Shown one piece after another: positions 8,355 to 17,600 of a DNA stretch of 56,515 nt. Position numbers and translations under genes: made by a program. Source of the DNA: Opitutia bacterium (GTDB lineage: Bacteria; Verrucomicrobiota; Verrucomicrobiia; Opitutales; Seribacteraceae); contig NZKY01000073.1 of assembly GCA_002694035.1 (NCBI GenBank), positions 6,096 through 62,610 of the forward strand, read 5' to 3'. A model generated the notes under the pieces. The model did not search any database. It worked only from the letters and a program-made list of their open reading frames with translations, and was not told the origin of the DNA. Within the stretch, counting starts at the first letter, position 1. The number at the start of each line of letters is the position of its first letter.

Positions 8355-9416
8355 ATGTCTCAAGAACTCGTTAACAATCTTCTAAAACAAGTAAATTATC
8401 CAGGTTTTAGCCGTGACATTGTATCATTTGGATTAATCCAGGAAGCAAAACTTGAAGGAAAGAAAGCTTTCGTGAAGGTGGAAATCACTTCAACCGATCC
8501 GACTTTACCGAATACCTTAAAAGGAGAAATTAACCGGGTTCTGTTGAATAATGACTCTATTGATGAAACGGATGTTCGGATACTAGTTAAGAAACCATCT
8601 GCAACAAATTCCACTCAGCAAGCAAATACCGAAGAAACTGTGCTACAAAATGTGAAGCATATTATCGCTATCGCAAGTGGTAAGGGTGGTGTTGGAAAAT
8701 CAACGACTGCCGTAAATCTTGCATGTGCTATTGAAAAGATTCTTTCAGAAAAAACCGAGCGAACTGCAAATATTGGTTTGATGGACTGTGATGTTTATGG
8801 CCCTTCCATTCCTCTTCTTATTGGGGCATCAGAAAAACCTCACACTATTTCAGAAAACCTTATTGCTCCAGTTGAAAGTTTCGGAATCAAAGTAATGTCG
8901 ATGGGATTACTTGTTGATGAAGAAACTCCGGTGGTATGGCGTGGTCCCATGGTAATGAAAACAATTCAACAATTCGCTAATAATGTTGAATGGGGTGATT
9001 TAGACCTCCTAATCGTAGATCTTCCTCCAGGAACTGGAGATGCTCAACTGTCGTTGGCTCAAACCCTTCCTTTGGATGGGGTAATTATTGTAACAACTCC
9101 ACAGAAAGCTGCTTTTGATGTAGCCAGAAGAGGGGCAAGAATGTTTGAAAAAGTTAATGTTCCAATTCTTGGGGTGGTGGAAAATATGAGCTTTCTCTTG
9201 AATGAGGAAATCAATGAAAAATCATATCTTTTTGGGCAAGGCGGAGGTCCAAAGACAGCTCATGCCCTATCAACTGCATTTTTAGGAGAAATTCCAATTG
9301 AACAAGAAATCAGACTTGGTGGGGATAATGGAATACCCATCGTGATTTCTAATCCAGAGCACTTTGCAAGCAAAGCAATCAGGGAAATTGGAGATAGGGT
9401 TTTAAGCCTGCTTTAA
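8355..9416 (+). CDS. mrp: Mrp/ApbC-family P-loop ATPase
   Basis: An N-terminal MIP18/DUF59-like domain (about 1-85) precedes a deviant Walker A ATPase of the Mrp/NBP35 family: SGKGGVGKST at residues 108-117, MDCDVYGPS, VDLPPGTGD and VENMSF. Family members carry or insert Fe-S clusters in the cytoplasm. The usual CxxC after VENMS is absent; this stretch reads FLLNEEINEKSYLFGQGGG. The frame extends to a TTG at 8334, but ATG 8355 fits family starts. The last codons sit in an 11-base tandem duplication (TTTAAGCCTG at 9401-9410 and 9412-9421). The DUF971 gene at 10270 is a common partner of mrp in other genomes. Confidence 0.88.
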   Translation: MSQELVNNLLKQVNYPGFSRDIVSFGLIQEAKLEGKKAFVKVEITSTDPTLPNTLKGEINRVLLNNDSIDETDVRILVKKPSATNSTQQANTEETVLQNVKHIIAIASGKGGVGKSTTAVNLACAIEKILSEKTERTANIGLMDCDVYGPSIPLLIGASEKPHTISENLIAPVESFGIKVMSMGLLVDEETPVVWRGPMVMKTIQQFANNVEWGDLDLLIVDLPPGTGDAQLSLAQTLPLDGVIIVTTPQKAAFDVARRGARMFEKVNVPILGVVENMSFLLNEEINEKSYLFGQGGGPKTAHALSTAFLGEIPIEQEIRLGGDNGIPIVISNPEHFASKAIREIGDRVLSLL

Positions 9417-9428
9417 GCCTGAGTAGAA

Positions 9429-9599
9429 CTACCCTTTAATTTCTTTGTGCAATGTGTGCCTCCTGAGAAAACGATTATACTTTCTTTTTTCAACAGGATC
9501 GGTCTGAAGTTTTTTATTACGGGAAGCCATGTAGCGAGAAGGCTGTTTTCCTTCTTTGCGTGCTTCCGTGCATTCTAGTATTATAGTTTCTCTAGGCAT
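9429..9599 (-). CDS. rpmG: 50S ribosomal protein bL33, cysteine-poor form
   Basis: The 56-residue protein starts MPRETIILECTEARKEGK and ends KYNRFLRRHTLHKEIKG, matching bL33 along its whole length. Zinc-binding L33 has two CxxC pairs; here only one cysteine remains (LECTEA) and the second pair is replaced in YNRFLRRH. It is therefore the C-minus, zinc-independent type. An in-frame ATG at 9620 would add seven residues, but alignment to the family favours 9599. No strong ribosome binding site precedes either start. The gene is convergent with mrp, with only 12 bases between them. Confidence 0.9.
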   Translation of the reverse strand: MPRETIILECTEARKEGKQPSRYMASRNKKLQTDPVEKRKYNRFLRRHTLHKEIKG

Positions 9600-9675
9600 G
9601 ACTTTAAAATGCCAAATCATGAAATTATTAGCAATTAAATTCTTTCGACTATCTAATAGACTAAAATTCTAAATG

Positions 9676-9704
9676 ATTTGCAAAATTCTTAATATCTTGC
9701 AAAT
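9676..9704. promoter_or_regulatory. Inverted repeat ATTTGCAA-13-TTGCAAAT, candidate operator
   Basis: Two perfect 8-base arms (9676-9683 and 9697-9704) lie 21 bases apart centre to centre, two turns of B-DNA. They sit just upstream of the ATG at 9713 and in the divergent gap to rpmG. The layout fits a dimeric repressor site, but no regulator can be named and AT-richness raises the chance of coincidence. Confidence 0.3.
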
Positions 9705-9712
9705 ATTACATA

Positions 9713-10267
9713 ATGGAATCTTCCTTTGATAGCCAAGTATCCTCTGAAAATCTGCACCGTGAGATGCAACTTCGTCGAGAAAATGAATCAAGTCTTGAGA
9801 TTCCCAATGTGGGTGAGGATAGTTCTGAAAAAGTTACCAAAGTACCAGACCCCATTCATTTATCAGGTTCACTGGCACAGGATGAAACATTGGAACAACA
9901 ATTTCAAACTCCTCAACCTGGTATCCCTTTGGAAAGTGTTGATAATGTGGACGATGCTGGACTTGATAGTACTCGGGAACCTGACTGGGAGGTTGTCAAA
10001 CCAACTCAACTACCTCCCGAACCTGGTCCTAGCCAATTTCATAATGACAAATTCTGGGACGAAAGGAGCTTGGAACATGAACTTGAGGAAAAAGATTTAC
10101 AGGAAGAGATGATCGAAAGGGAGACCAAGGACTTTAATACAGCTGCCGAAAGGGGTGAAGACTTTAGCCGACCAAATTCAAATGAAATACTAGATCCATA
10201 TTATCAAAGTGGGTCAGATCCATCTGAACCACCTTCATCGGGACATAGCTTAGATTCATTTATATAA
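9713..10267 (+). CDS. Acidic low-complexity protein, unknown function
   Basis: The 184-residue protein is strongly acidic and rich in Ser, Pro, Gln and Asn. It has no signal peptide, no transmembrane segment and no recognisable domain, and is probably largely disordered. A more ordered, charged helical stretch lies at about 118-145 (WDERSLEHELEEKDLQEEM). The gene starts after the inverted repeat at 9676-9704 and stops two bases before the DUF971 gene, so the two form a likely operon. Coding status is supported by this tight spacing and by an uninterrupted 184-codon frame, but I recognise no homologue. Confidence 0.6.
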   Translation: MESSFDSQVSSENLHREMQLRRENESSLEIPNVGEDSSEKVTKVPDPIHLSGSLAQDETLEQQFQTPQPGIPLESVDNVDDAGLDSTREPDWEVVKPTQLPPEPGPSQFHNDKFWDERSLEHELEEKDLQEEMIERETKDFNTAAERGEDFSRPNSNEILDPYYQSGSDPSEPPSSGHSLDSFI

Positions 10268-10269
10268 AA

Positions 10270-10578
10270 ATGATTAACATCCCTACCAATATTGAAATTA
10301 TTGGTAATTCATTAGCAATAAAATGGGGTGATGGAGAGGACATTTTCCTTGAAGCCAACCATTTAAGAAAACATTCCCCAAGTGCTGAAAACAAGGGAGA
10401 ATCAGATATTTTTGGCAATATAAGTGGTGGTCAAAAAAAAATTGAATATGAACAGATATCCTTAATTAAGTTTTTTCGAATCGGGAATTATGCTATACGA
10501 ATTCATTTTTCTGATGGACATTCAACCGGAATCTTTTCATGGGAATACCTCAAAAAATTATCTGAGGAACAAGATTGA
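10270..10578 (+). CDS. DUF971 domain protein
   Basis: The 102-residue protein matches DUF971, also known as the N-terminal domain of gamma-butyrobetaine hydroxylases. Signatures are LAIKWGDGEDIFLEANHLR near the start, IGNYAIRIHFSDGH, and TGIFSWEYLKKL near the end. Stand-alone DUF971 proteins are often encoded beside or fused to Mrp/ApbC ATPases and are suspected to help Fe-S cluster work. Here mrp lies 850 bases upstream on the same strand, separated by rpmG (opposite strand) and the acidic protein gene. Its expected HxxxH-type metal residues are not clear to me. It is convergent with lpxA. Confidence 0.8.
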   Translation: MINIPTNIEIIGNSLAIKWGDGEDIFLEANHLRKHSPSAENKGESDIFGNISGGQKKIEYEQISLIKFFRIGNYAIRIHFSDGHSTGIFSWEYLKKLSEEQD

Positions 10579-10613
10579 ATCTAGAAATTTTTTTCTTTTA
10601 GGAAATTAATGGA

Positions 10614-11393
10614 CTAAGCCAATCCGCGTTCACTCTTTTCGACAAAAGCAACCACTTCCCTGGCAATCGAATCACTCTCTAATTTAAAGTTATCAGTAAT
10701 ATGTTCAATCGCTTGGCGGCGATTATACTCACCTCTGTAAAATACCTTATAAATAGCTTTTGTTTGATCAATTATATCCTTTGAAAAACCAAATCTTTCC
10801 ATGCCAATTTTATTTATTGACCGAACTTCAGCAGGAGATCCATCTGCTAACATGTATGGTGGAACATCCTGAACAAGCTTGGAACAAGCAGCAACCATGC
10901 AATGATTCCCGAGGCGACAAAATTGATGAACCCCAACTCCCCAACCAATATTAACATGATCGCCAACTTCCACATGACCTCCCAAAGCAGAATGACTACT
11001 CATGACTAGATGATTACCCACATTACAGTCATGTGCAATATGACTGTAGGCTAAAAATGCATTATTGGAACCAATTAAAGTACGATCTTCACCATTAGTT
11101 GCAACATGTGCAGTTACATATTCTCTAAAAATATTATTATCCCCAATTTTGAGCTCAGGACTACCTCCTGAAAATTTTAAATCATGAGTAAGTCCACCGA
11201 TTAATGCGTAGGGATAAACCTCGTTGTTTTTTCCCAGTTCAACACAGCCTTCAACCGTCGCATGATGTCGAACAATAGTGCCGTCTCCTATTTTTGCATC
11301 TTTACCAATAAGTGCAAATGCTTCTACCACAACACCCTTCCCTAATTGAGCTCCTTGCTCAATAATTGCTTGTGGATGAATTTTAACTTCCAT
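10614..11393 (-). CDS. lpxA: Acyl-[ACP]-UDP-N-acetylglucosamine O-acyltransferase
   Basis: This enzyme catalyses the first step of lipid A synthesis, O-acylation of UDP-GlcNAc, in the cytoplasm. The 259 residues contain the hexapeptide repeats of a left-handed beta helix in the first two thirds (for example IGKDAKIGDGTIVRHHATVE) and an alpha-helical C-terminus. H121 in AYSHIAHDCNVG corresponds to the catalytic histidine of the Escherichia coli enzyme. The ATG overlaps the stop codon of lpxC-fabZ by one base (TAATG), showing tight coupling with the next enzyme of the pathway. lpxD and lpxB are not in the window. Confidence 0.95.
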   Translation of the reverse strand: MEVKIHPQAIIEQGAQLGKGVVVEAFALIGKDAKIGDGTIVRHHATVEGCVELGKNNEVYPYALIGGLTHDLKFSGGSPELKIGDNNIFREYVTAHVATNGEDRTLIGSNNAFLAYSHIAHDCNVGNHLVMSSHSALGGHVEVGDHVNIGWGVGVHQFCRLGNHCMVAACSKLVQDVPPYMLADGSPAEVRSINKIGMERFGFSKDIIDQTKAIYKVFYRGEYNRRQAIEHITDNFKLESDSIAREVVAFVEKSERGLA

Positions 11394-12727
11394 TAATTTT
11401 CCTCTCCTGCATCAACTATGGAAAACATAAGATTGGCCGATGATACTACTTTTTCATTCACTTCGCACTGTACGCTAGCAGTAGCCAATTTATTACCCCT
11501 CACTTTTTCGAGCTTTGCTGTAATTATCAACTGATCACCTGGGACAACAGGTTTTCGGAATTTTACCTTATCTGCACTCATGAAAAAAGCGACTTTTCCC
11601 TGTGCAGAACTTTTTCTCAAAAGTAAAATACCAGCAGCCTGGGCCATAGCTTCCAATTGAAGTACACCTGGCATGACAGGATGTCCGGGAAAATGGCCGG
11701 GGAAAAATGGTTCATTAATGCTAACATTCTTTATTCCGATCAACACATCATCGTTAATTGAAGTAACCCGATCAATCATTACAAATGGAAATCGATGGGG
11801 TAAAACATCAAGAACTCGCCTTACATCAAGCTCAGTTTCATCTGGGAGAACGACTGATTTATGATCTTTTTGTCCCTTTCTTTTGTAAGATTTTTTCTTA
11901 AAAGACTCAGTAATCTTGGCCGTAAGATCAGCATTCAAAGAATGACCGGGGCGAACAGCTATAATATGAGCTCGGATTGAACTTCCAAGTATCGCAAGAT
12001 CTCCGACAATATCTAAAATCTTATGGCGAACAAATTCATCTTCAAAACGTAAAGGTTCTTTAGATAGAATCTTATCGCCTTTGATTACAATCGCACTATC
12101 AAGACTTCCCCCTCTGATTTTTCCAAGTTTTAAAAGTTCTTCGATGTCTTCATAAACAGTAAATGTACGAGCGGGAGCTATTTGAGCGACAAATGTTTCG
12201 GGATCAATATCAAGAGATAAATGCTGAACATGACTTCCCCTGTCATCCGCCGAAGTGCATGTTATTCTGAAGCCGTCAAACGGAAGCGCAATCATGGAAC
12301 GGTTACCAGATGTAACTGATAAAGGTTCTAGTAATTCAAAATACTGCCTTTCTGCATCTTGACTGACAGGCTCAGCCTCAAGTATCAAATTTACAAAAGG
12401 TCGTGCAGAACCGTCAAGAATGGGTGGTTCACTTGCATCCAACTCGATAATTGCATTATCAATACCACATCCTGAAAGAGCACTCAAAACATGCTCTATT
12501 GTATGAACTTTCGCATTGCCGTTAGAAATAGTGGTACTCCTAACCAATTCCGTAACATTCGAAGAAATAGGTAAGATTTCGGGCTTTCCATATAAATCAA
12601 CGCGTCTAAAAATGAAGCCCTGATTAACATCTGCGGGTTTTATGGTTAAGTTTACTTCTTCACCTGTATGTAGGGATTTACCCTTTATTGAACGTTCTTT
12701 ACGGATTGTTCTTTGCTTAATTGACAT
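11393..12727 (-). CDS. lpxC-fabZ: Bifunctional LpxC deacetylase / FabZ dehydratase fusion
   Basis: Residues 1-295 are UDP-3-O-acyl-GlcNAc deacetylase (LpxC). Zinc ligands are H79 ([10 protein letters not shown]), H235 and D239 ([10 protein letters not shown]), and the catalytic histidine is H262 (GHSLNAD). Residues about 300-444 are 3-hydroxyacyl-ACP dehydratase (FabZ), with [12 protein letters not shown], the catalytic H345 in [10 protein letters not shown] and E359 in LQLEAMAQ. A basic linker ([14 protein letters not shown]) joins them. The fusion puts lipid A commitment and fatty acid elongation on one chain; such fusions are known from Bacteroidota and some Verrucomicrobiota. It is coupled to lpxA downstream. 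Confidence 0.95.
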   Translation of the reverse strand: MSIKQRTIRKERSIKGKSLHTGEEVNLTIKPADVNQGFIFRRVDLYGKPEILPISSNVTELVRSTTISNGNAKVHTIEHVLSALSGCGIDNAIIELDASEPPILDGSARPFVNLILEAEPVSQDAERQYFELLEPLSVTSGNRSMIALPFDGFRITCTSADDRGSHVQHLSLDIDPETFVAQIAPARTFTVYEDIEELLKLGKIRGGSLDSAIVIKGDKILSKEPLRFEDEFVRHKILDIVGDLAILGSSIRAHIIAVRPGHSLNADLTAKITESFKKKSYKRKGQKDHKSVVLPDETELDVRRVLDVLPHRFPFVMIDRVTSINDDVLIGIKNVSINEPFFPGHFPGHPVMPGVLQLEAMAQAAGILLLRKSSAQGKVAFFMSADKVKFRKPVVPGDQLIITAKLEKVRGNKLATASVQCEVNEKVVSSANLMFSIVDAGEEN

Positions 12728-12817
12728 TTTGCAATTTGTTCTACGACAACCTTAAGTTTCTGTAAAGGCGGAAGCGAATGCACCACTCTTACACTTGCGA
12801 TTTCTTCAAAAACAGGT

Positions 12818-12823
12818 AAGGAA
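12818..12823 (+). promoter_or_regulatory. Ribosome binding site of the 56-codon membrane protein gene
   Basis: AAGGAA lies eight bases upstream of the ATG at 12832. Clear Shine-Dalgarno sequences are uncommon in this window, so this one is good support for the small gene being real. Confidence 0.5.
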
Positions 12824-12831
12824 TTATTTTC

Positions 12832-13002
12832 ATGACAACCAAAAAAAACACCTTAGCTAGAAAATGGAAAAGGGAGTATTACAAAATGATTGACGGGATT
12901 GTAAGATCACATTCCTTGCAAAAATTTTTTGTGAGATCTCTTTATCTGATCTGTTTTATCGCTTCGGTAATTTTTGCAACTCTTCTTTACCTAAATTCTT
13001 AA
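12832..13002 (+). CDS. Small single-pass membrane protein, 56 residues, unknown
   Basis: The frame reads ATG to TAA and encodes MTTKKNTLARKWKREYYK, a polar linker (MIDGIVRSHSLQKFF), and one transmembrane helix (about 34-54, LYLICFIASVIFATLLYL) that runs almost to the C-terminus. The strongly basic N-terminus suggests the N-in orientation. A Shine-Dalgarno sequence stands at the right distance. The gene fills most of an otherwise empty 288-base gap between lpxC-fabZ (divergent) and the leucine-rich repeat gene (convergent, 13 bases away). I recognise no family. Tail-anchored and LPS-related roles are both possible, the latter only by neighbourhood. Confidence 0.55.
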   Translation: MTTKKNTLARKWKREYYKMIDGIVRSHSLQKFFVRSLYLICFIASVIFATLLYLNS

Positions 13003-13015
13003 TTGCTCGCGGAAA

Positions 13016-14608
13016 TTATTTTCCTGGGAATGGTAAATCGTCACGAAAAGTTCCATTCATTAGTGCTTTTCGCCAATTCAAATAAGCACTAAGCTTATCA
13101 TTCTCATCGACATTGTTATCTTCGGCAAAATCCATGAGGCGTAAGTAACCATTTAACTCAAGATAATTCCCAAGAAGACTATTTGATTTCGGGTGACCGA
13201 TCATCGAAAAAACCAACTGTTCCGCCTCAATAAATCTTTTTTTCTGATTTCCAGAAACAAGATACACACCACGAGCACGAAATAAATTAAGTTGTTCACG
13301 AATTTTTTGATTTTCTAGATCCAAGCAATTTCCAGACAACGAAAGTCTTTTCAATTTTTCTAAACCAAGAATTGGCTTTATTGAATAAATAAAATTATTT
13401 GAAAGAAATAAAGATTGCAGATTATTGAAATTTGAAAGTGATTTAAGATCTACAAATTGATTCCTTTGTAATCTAAGTTCTTTGAGCATAGTCAATTTTT
13501 CAATTGGTCTCAAATCGACGATTCTATTTTCCACCAAATACAAATGCTGAAGATTAGTTAGCTCTCCAAGACCATCAAGTTCATTTAGTCGATTATCGGA
13601 CAGGGAAAGTCTTTTCAATTTTTTAAAGTTTCCCAGACTACGTACTATTTCCAATTGATTACCTGAAAGAAGTAATGTCTGAAGATTGGGAAGGTCTTCA
13701 ATTGAAGAAACTGTCTTGATTAAATTATCATATAGATAAAGGTTTGTTAATTTCGGCAGTGAGCGGATTTCAATTAATGGATCCGTGTCTCTTTTTCCAT
13801 TTCCACTTTCATCATTAATCGGTTCCCCTAAGTCGTATGTTTTATTTTTGTTATTATCCACATAGGTTTCGACTCTGCCCAACTGGTTTCCGTGAGCATA
13901 AAAGTTAACTAGAGCGGATAACTTAGACACTCCTTCAAGATCAATCAAAGAATTCCCTGATACATCTAAATGTTGCAAAGATTGTAAGCTTGATATTCCA
14001 GAAAGTCCAAGCAACCTGTTGTTCGCAAGGGATAATTCTTTTAATTGCCAAGACCCTTGTTTAACACGTTCGATTAGTTCTGAAAGTTGTAAAACAAGAG
14101 CAGCAACTTTATTTTTGGGTGTTTTATAATCAGCTAATTTTTCCTGAATTAAACTTGCCTCCTTCTGCATTAATCTGAGGGACAAACCCGAGAAGGCAGA
14201 AATGTTAGATATCTTATTTCCAGACAAATCCAGCTTTTCTAGATTCGGCAAGTCACATAGAGCAGAAATATCTTCAATCAAATTATCTTTTAAAACTAGA
14301 ATTCGTAGATTTTTCGCCGATTCCAAACCAGTCAAATCGCGAATCCCAGCATTATTTAACTGAAAGTATATTAATTTTTCAGAGACCAATTCCTTGGTCA
14401 AATCTTCCCGAGCGACCCGAAGTGTCTTGGCTAGTTCATTTTCGAGTCTTGGCTCCGGAATAAAAAGAGATTCACCATTTACAAATAATGAAAATGCAAA
14501 TTTGTAAATTGCCAGAATAAATATTCTTCGAAATATTACTATTAATTTGGTAGAATCCACTACCTTAAAGTCGACTATTTTTGAGAATACTTTAGCGAAG
14601 ACGAGCAA
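13016..14608 (-). CDS. Exported leucine-rich repeat protein with a calcium-loop insert
   Basis: After a hydrophobic export segment (about residues 21-44), residues 83-430 carry about a dozen 22-residue leucine-rich repeats of the internalin kind (LKRLSLSDNRLNELDGLGEL). Residues 251-277 are an Asp/Asn-rich insert (DNNKNKTYDLGEP, then INDESGNGKRDTDP) resembling paired calcium loops. A helical C-terminal part contains AEDNNVDENDKL. The start is uncertain: the frame opens with TTG at 14608, overlapping the end of pyruvate carboxylase by 17 bases, and a GTG at 14560 is the other option. The arrangement suggests a secreted binding protein; the ligand is unknown. It is the last gene of the yggS-to-LRR run. 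Confidence 0.75.
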   Translation of the reverse strand: MLVFAKVFSKIVDFKVVDSTKLIVIFRRIFILAIYKFAFSLFVNGESLFIPEPRLENELAKTLRVAREDLTKELVSEKLIYFQLNNAGIRDLTGLESAKNLRILVLKDNLIEDISALCDLPNLEKLDLSGNKISNISAFSGLSLRLMQKEASLIQEKLADYKTPKNKVAALVLQLSELIERVKQGSWQLKELSLANNRLLGLSGISSLQSLQHLDVSGNSLIDLEGVSKLSALVNFYAHGNQLGRVETYVDNNKNKTYDLGEPINDESGNGKRDTDPLIEIRSLPKLTNLYLYDNLIKTVSSIEDLPNLQTLLLSGNQLEIVRSLGNFKKLKRLSLSDNRLNELDGLGELTNLQHLYLVENRIVDLRPIEKLTMLKELRLQRNQFVDLKSLSNFNNLQSLFLSNNFIYSIKPILGLEKLKRLSLSGNCLDLENQKIREQLNLFRARGVYLVSGNQKKRFIEAEQLVFSMIGHPKSNSLLGNYLELNGYLRLMDFAEDNNVDENDKLSAYLNWRKALMNGTFRDDLPFPGK

Positions 14609-17600
14609 TTAAATCTTTTGATTCAACGGAATCTCCTACACCAACCAGCAATTCATCAACAATTCCGTCTGCAGAGGCATAAAGTGTAGTTTGCATTTTC
14701 ATGGCTTCTAATACGGCAATTTTCTCTCCTTTAGCTACAGTTTTTCCAACACTGGTTGAAATACTGCTCACCATTGCTGGGATAGGGGCGGCAACATGTT
14801 TTAGATTACTGGGGTCGGCTTTTTCCCTCGCTTTCGCTTCTCCTTTAACAGACTTATCCTGAACAATTGTGGTTCTGGCTTTGCCATTTAATTCAAAAGT
14901 CAGAGACCTCTCCCCTTTATCGTCAGCTTCTCCGATATGTAATAACTTGATAAAGAGAGTTTTACCCTCTTCAATCTCAATCGCTATTTCTTCCCCTGTT
15001 TCAAGACCATGAAAGTAAGATGTTGTGGGTAAGACGGAAACATCACCAAATTTTTTTCTAAATGCCTGAAAATCTTCAAAGACTTTAGGATACATTAAGC
15101 TGGAGAAAAGATCATCATCCGATGCTTTACGACCCAATTTTTTGGTTAATTTAGAAGACTCCTTTTTTAAATCAATTTTTGGTGCTGATGCACCGGGCCT
15201 TCCACGCAATGGCTTTCGTTTTCCAAGAACAGCTTTTTGGATATCTTTAGGCCACCCCCCTTTTGGTTGACCAAGATTACCCGACAGAAGATCGATAACG
15301 GATTCTGGGAAACCTGTTTCAGGCGGCAGGTTGGCCAAGTCCTGAGGTTGAACTCCTTTAGTTATAAGAAAAATAGCTAGATCACCCACACACTTGCTAC
15401 TGGGTGTAACCTTAACAATATCTCCCAACATTTTATTCACTTCCTGATATGTTTTTACAACATCAGGCCATCTTTTTCCTAAGCCTAAAGCTCCTGCCTG
15501 CTCACGAAGGTTGGTATATTGCCCACCTGGCATTTGATGTTCAAAAACTTCTGCACTTCCAAATGGAGGAGAACTATCGAATGGTGCATAATATTGCCTG
15601 ACTGCTTCCCAATAGATGGAAAGTTGGTTAAGAGAATCAACATCCAATTTTGTTGACCGAGGGGCATTGCGAAGGGAATGAACAACAGAATTAAGATTTG
15701 GCTGACTTGTACAGCCTGACATCGAAGAAATTGCAAGATCCACTACATCAACCCCAGCTTCACTCGCTTTGAGAACTGATGCTGATGCAATTCCACTTGA
15801 ATCATGAGTGTGGAAGTGAATCGGTAAAGAGACTTCATTTTTTAGTGCCCTGACCAGTCGATTGGCAGCAGTCGGATGACAGAGCCCAGCCATATCTTTT
15901 ATCGCAAGGATATGAGCTCCCATTTTTTCCAGTTCTTTAGCTAAATCGACATAATAATTAAGAACATATTTTTCCTCACTTGAATCAGTAAAATCACCCG
16001 TAAAACACAAAGCCGCTTCGCACAGTGAATTTGTCTTTTCACTAACCGTCTCCATGGCTACTTTTAGATTGGGAAGGTAATTCAACGAATCAAATATTCG
16101 GAAAATATCCATTCCAGCTTCCGAAGAATGAATAACAAATTCCCTTACCACATTATCAGGATAATTTGCATACCCCACTGCATTGGAGCCACGGAGTAAC
16201 ATTTGAAAAAGAATATTAGGAATTTTTTCTCTCAATGTTCGAAGTCTCTCGTATGGACATTCTCCAAGAAAACGCATGCATGTGTCAAATGTGGCACCTC
16301 CCCACATTTCTAGGCTAAACAAACCAGAAACTCGACTAGCTATAAAATCGGATACCGTTAGCATATCCTTAGTTCGCATTCTCGCTGCAAAAAGAGATTG
16401 ATGTGCATCCCTCATAGTGGTGTCAGTAACAAGCAGAGATTTCTGTTTCACCATCCATTCAGAGAATTTTTTTGCTCCCTTTTCCTTTAATAAATCACGG
16501 GTGCCTAGCGGTAGAGCTTCTTTGACATCATATTCTGGTTCAATAAGAGGGAGAGGAGACTTAATGCGAGCCCTTCCCTTAACCTGTGGATTACCGTTCA
16601 CAATAATCTCAGCAAGATAATTCAATAATTTAGAAGCCCGGTCTCTTCGAGGTTTAAATCGAAAAAGCTCAGGAGTAATATCTATCATTCGGGTAGTTGC
16701 CTCACCCCGGACAAAGTCCTTATGATTAATCACATTTTCAAGAAATGGAATATTCGTTTTTACCCCACGAATACGCATTTCACGTAAAGCACGATGCATG
16801 CGGTCAAGAGCCTGAGACAGATTAGGACCAGATGTGGTGAGCTTGACCAAAAGCGAATCATAAAAAGGAGTTATGATGGCTCCTGTATCACCCATAGCAC
16901 CGTCCAGACGGACGCCAAAACCAGCTGCAGAACGATAACTTAAAATCTTTCCGTAATCAGGAGTAAAATCTTTTTCCGGATCCTCAGTTGTGACACGGCA
17001 TTGAATGGCACATCCATTTCTGGGAATTTTGTCCTGATTTGGAATACCTATTTCTTTGCCGTGAATAGATTTTTCCATAGCGACCAAAATTTGAGAACGA
17101 ACAATATCAATTCCGGTAATTTGTTCGGTTACGGTATGTTCAACCTGAATCCGAGGATTCATTTCAATGAAGAACCATTCGTTTGTATCTTGGTCTAGAA
17201 GAAATTCCACTGTACCTGCATTGTCATATCCAACTTCGCGGGCAAGTTGAACCCCAGCATCGCACAAATCCTTAACAACATTATCCGGGAGACCAATTGA
17301 TGGAGCAACTTCCACAACTTTTTGATATCTTCTCTGCACAGAACAATCTCTTTCATGCAAATGAACAATGTTTCCTTTTCGATCTCCTAAAATCTGAACT
17401 TCTAAATGCTTTGCCCTACCCACATATCTTTCTAGAAAAACAGCCGGATTTCCAAATGCACGCTCAGCTTCACCCTGAGCCTCTTCAAGCATGGGCTTCA
17501 AATCCTCTTCTTTATTGACGACTCTCATCCCACGCCCACCGCCTCCAAAAGCCGCTTTGATTATAAGTGGAAATCCGATTTTCCGGCCCCATTTTAAGGC

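Noticed and set aside
9401-9421. Tandem TTTAAGCCTG copies as a regulatory repeat
   Set aside because: Only two copies, at the very end of mrp; more likely a small duplication at the stop codon.
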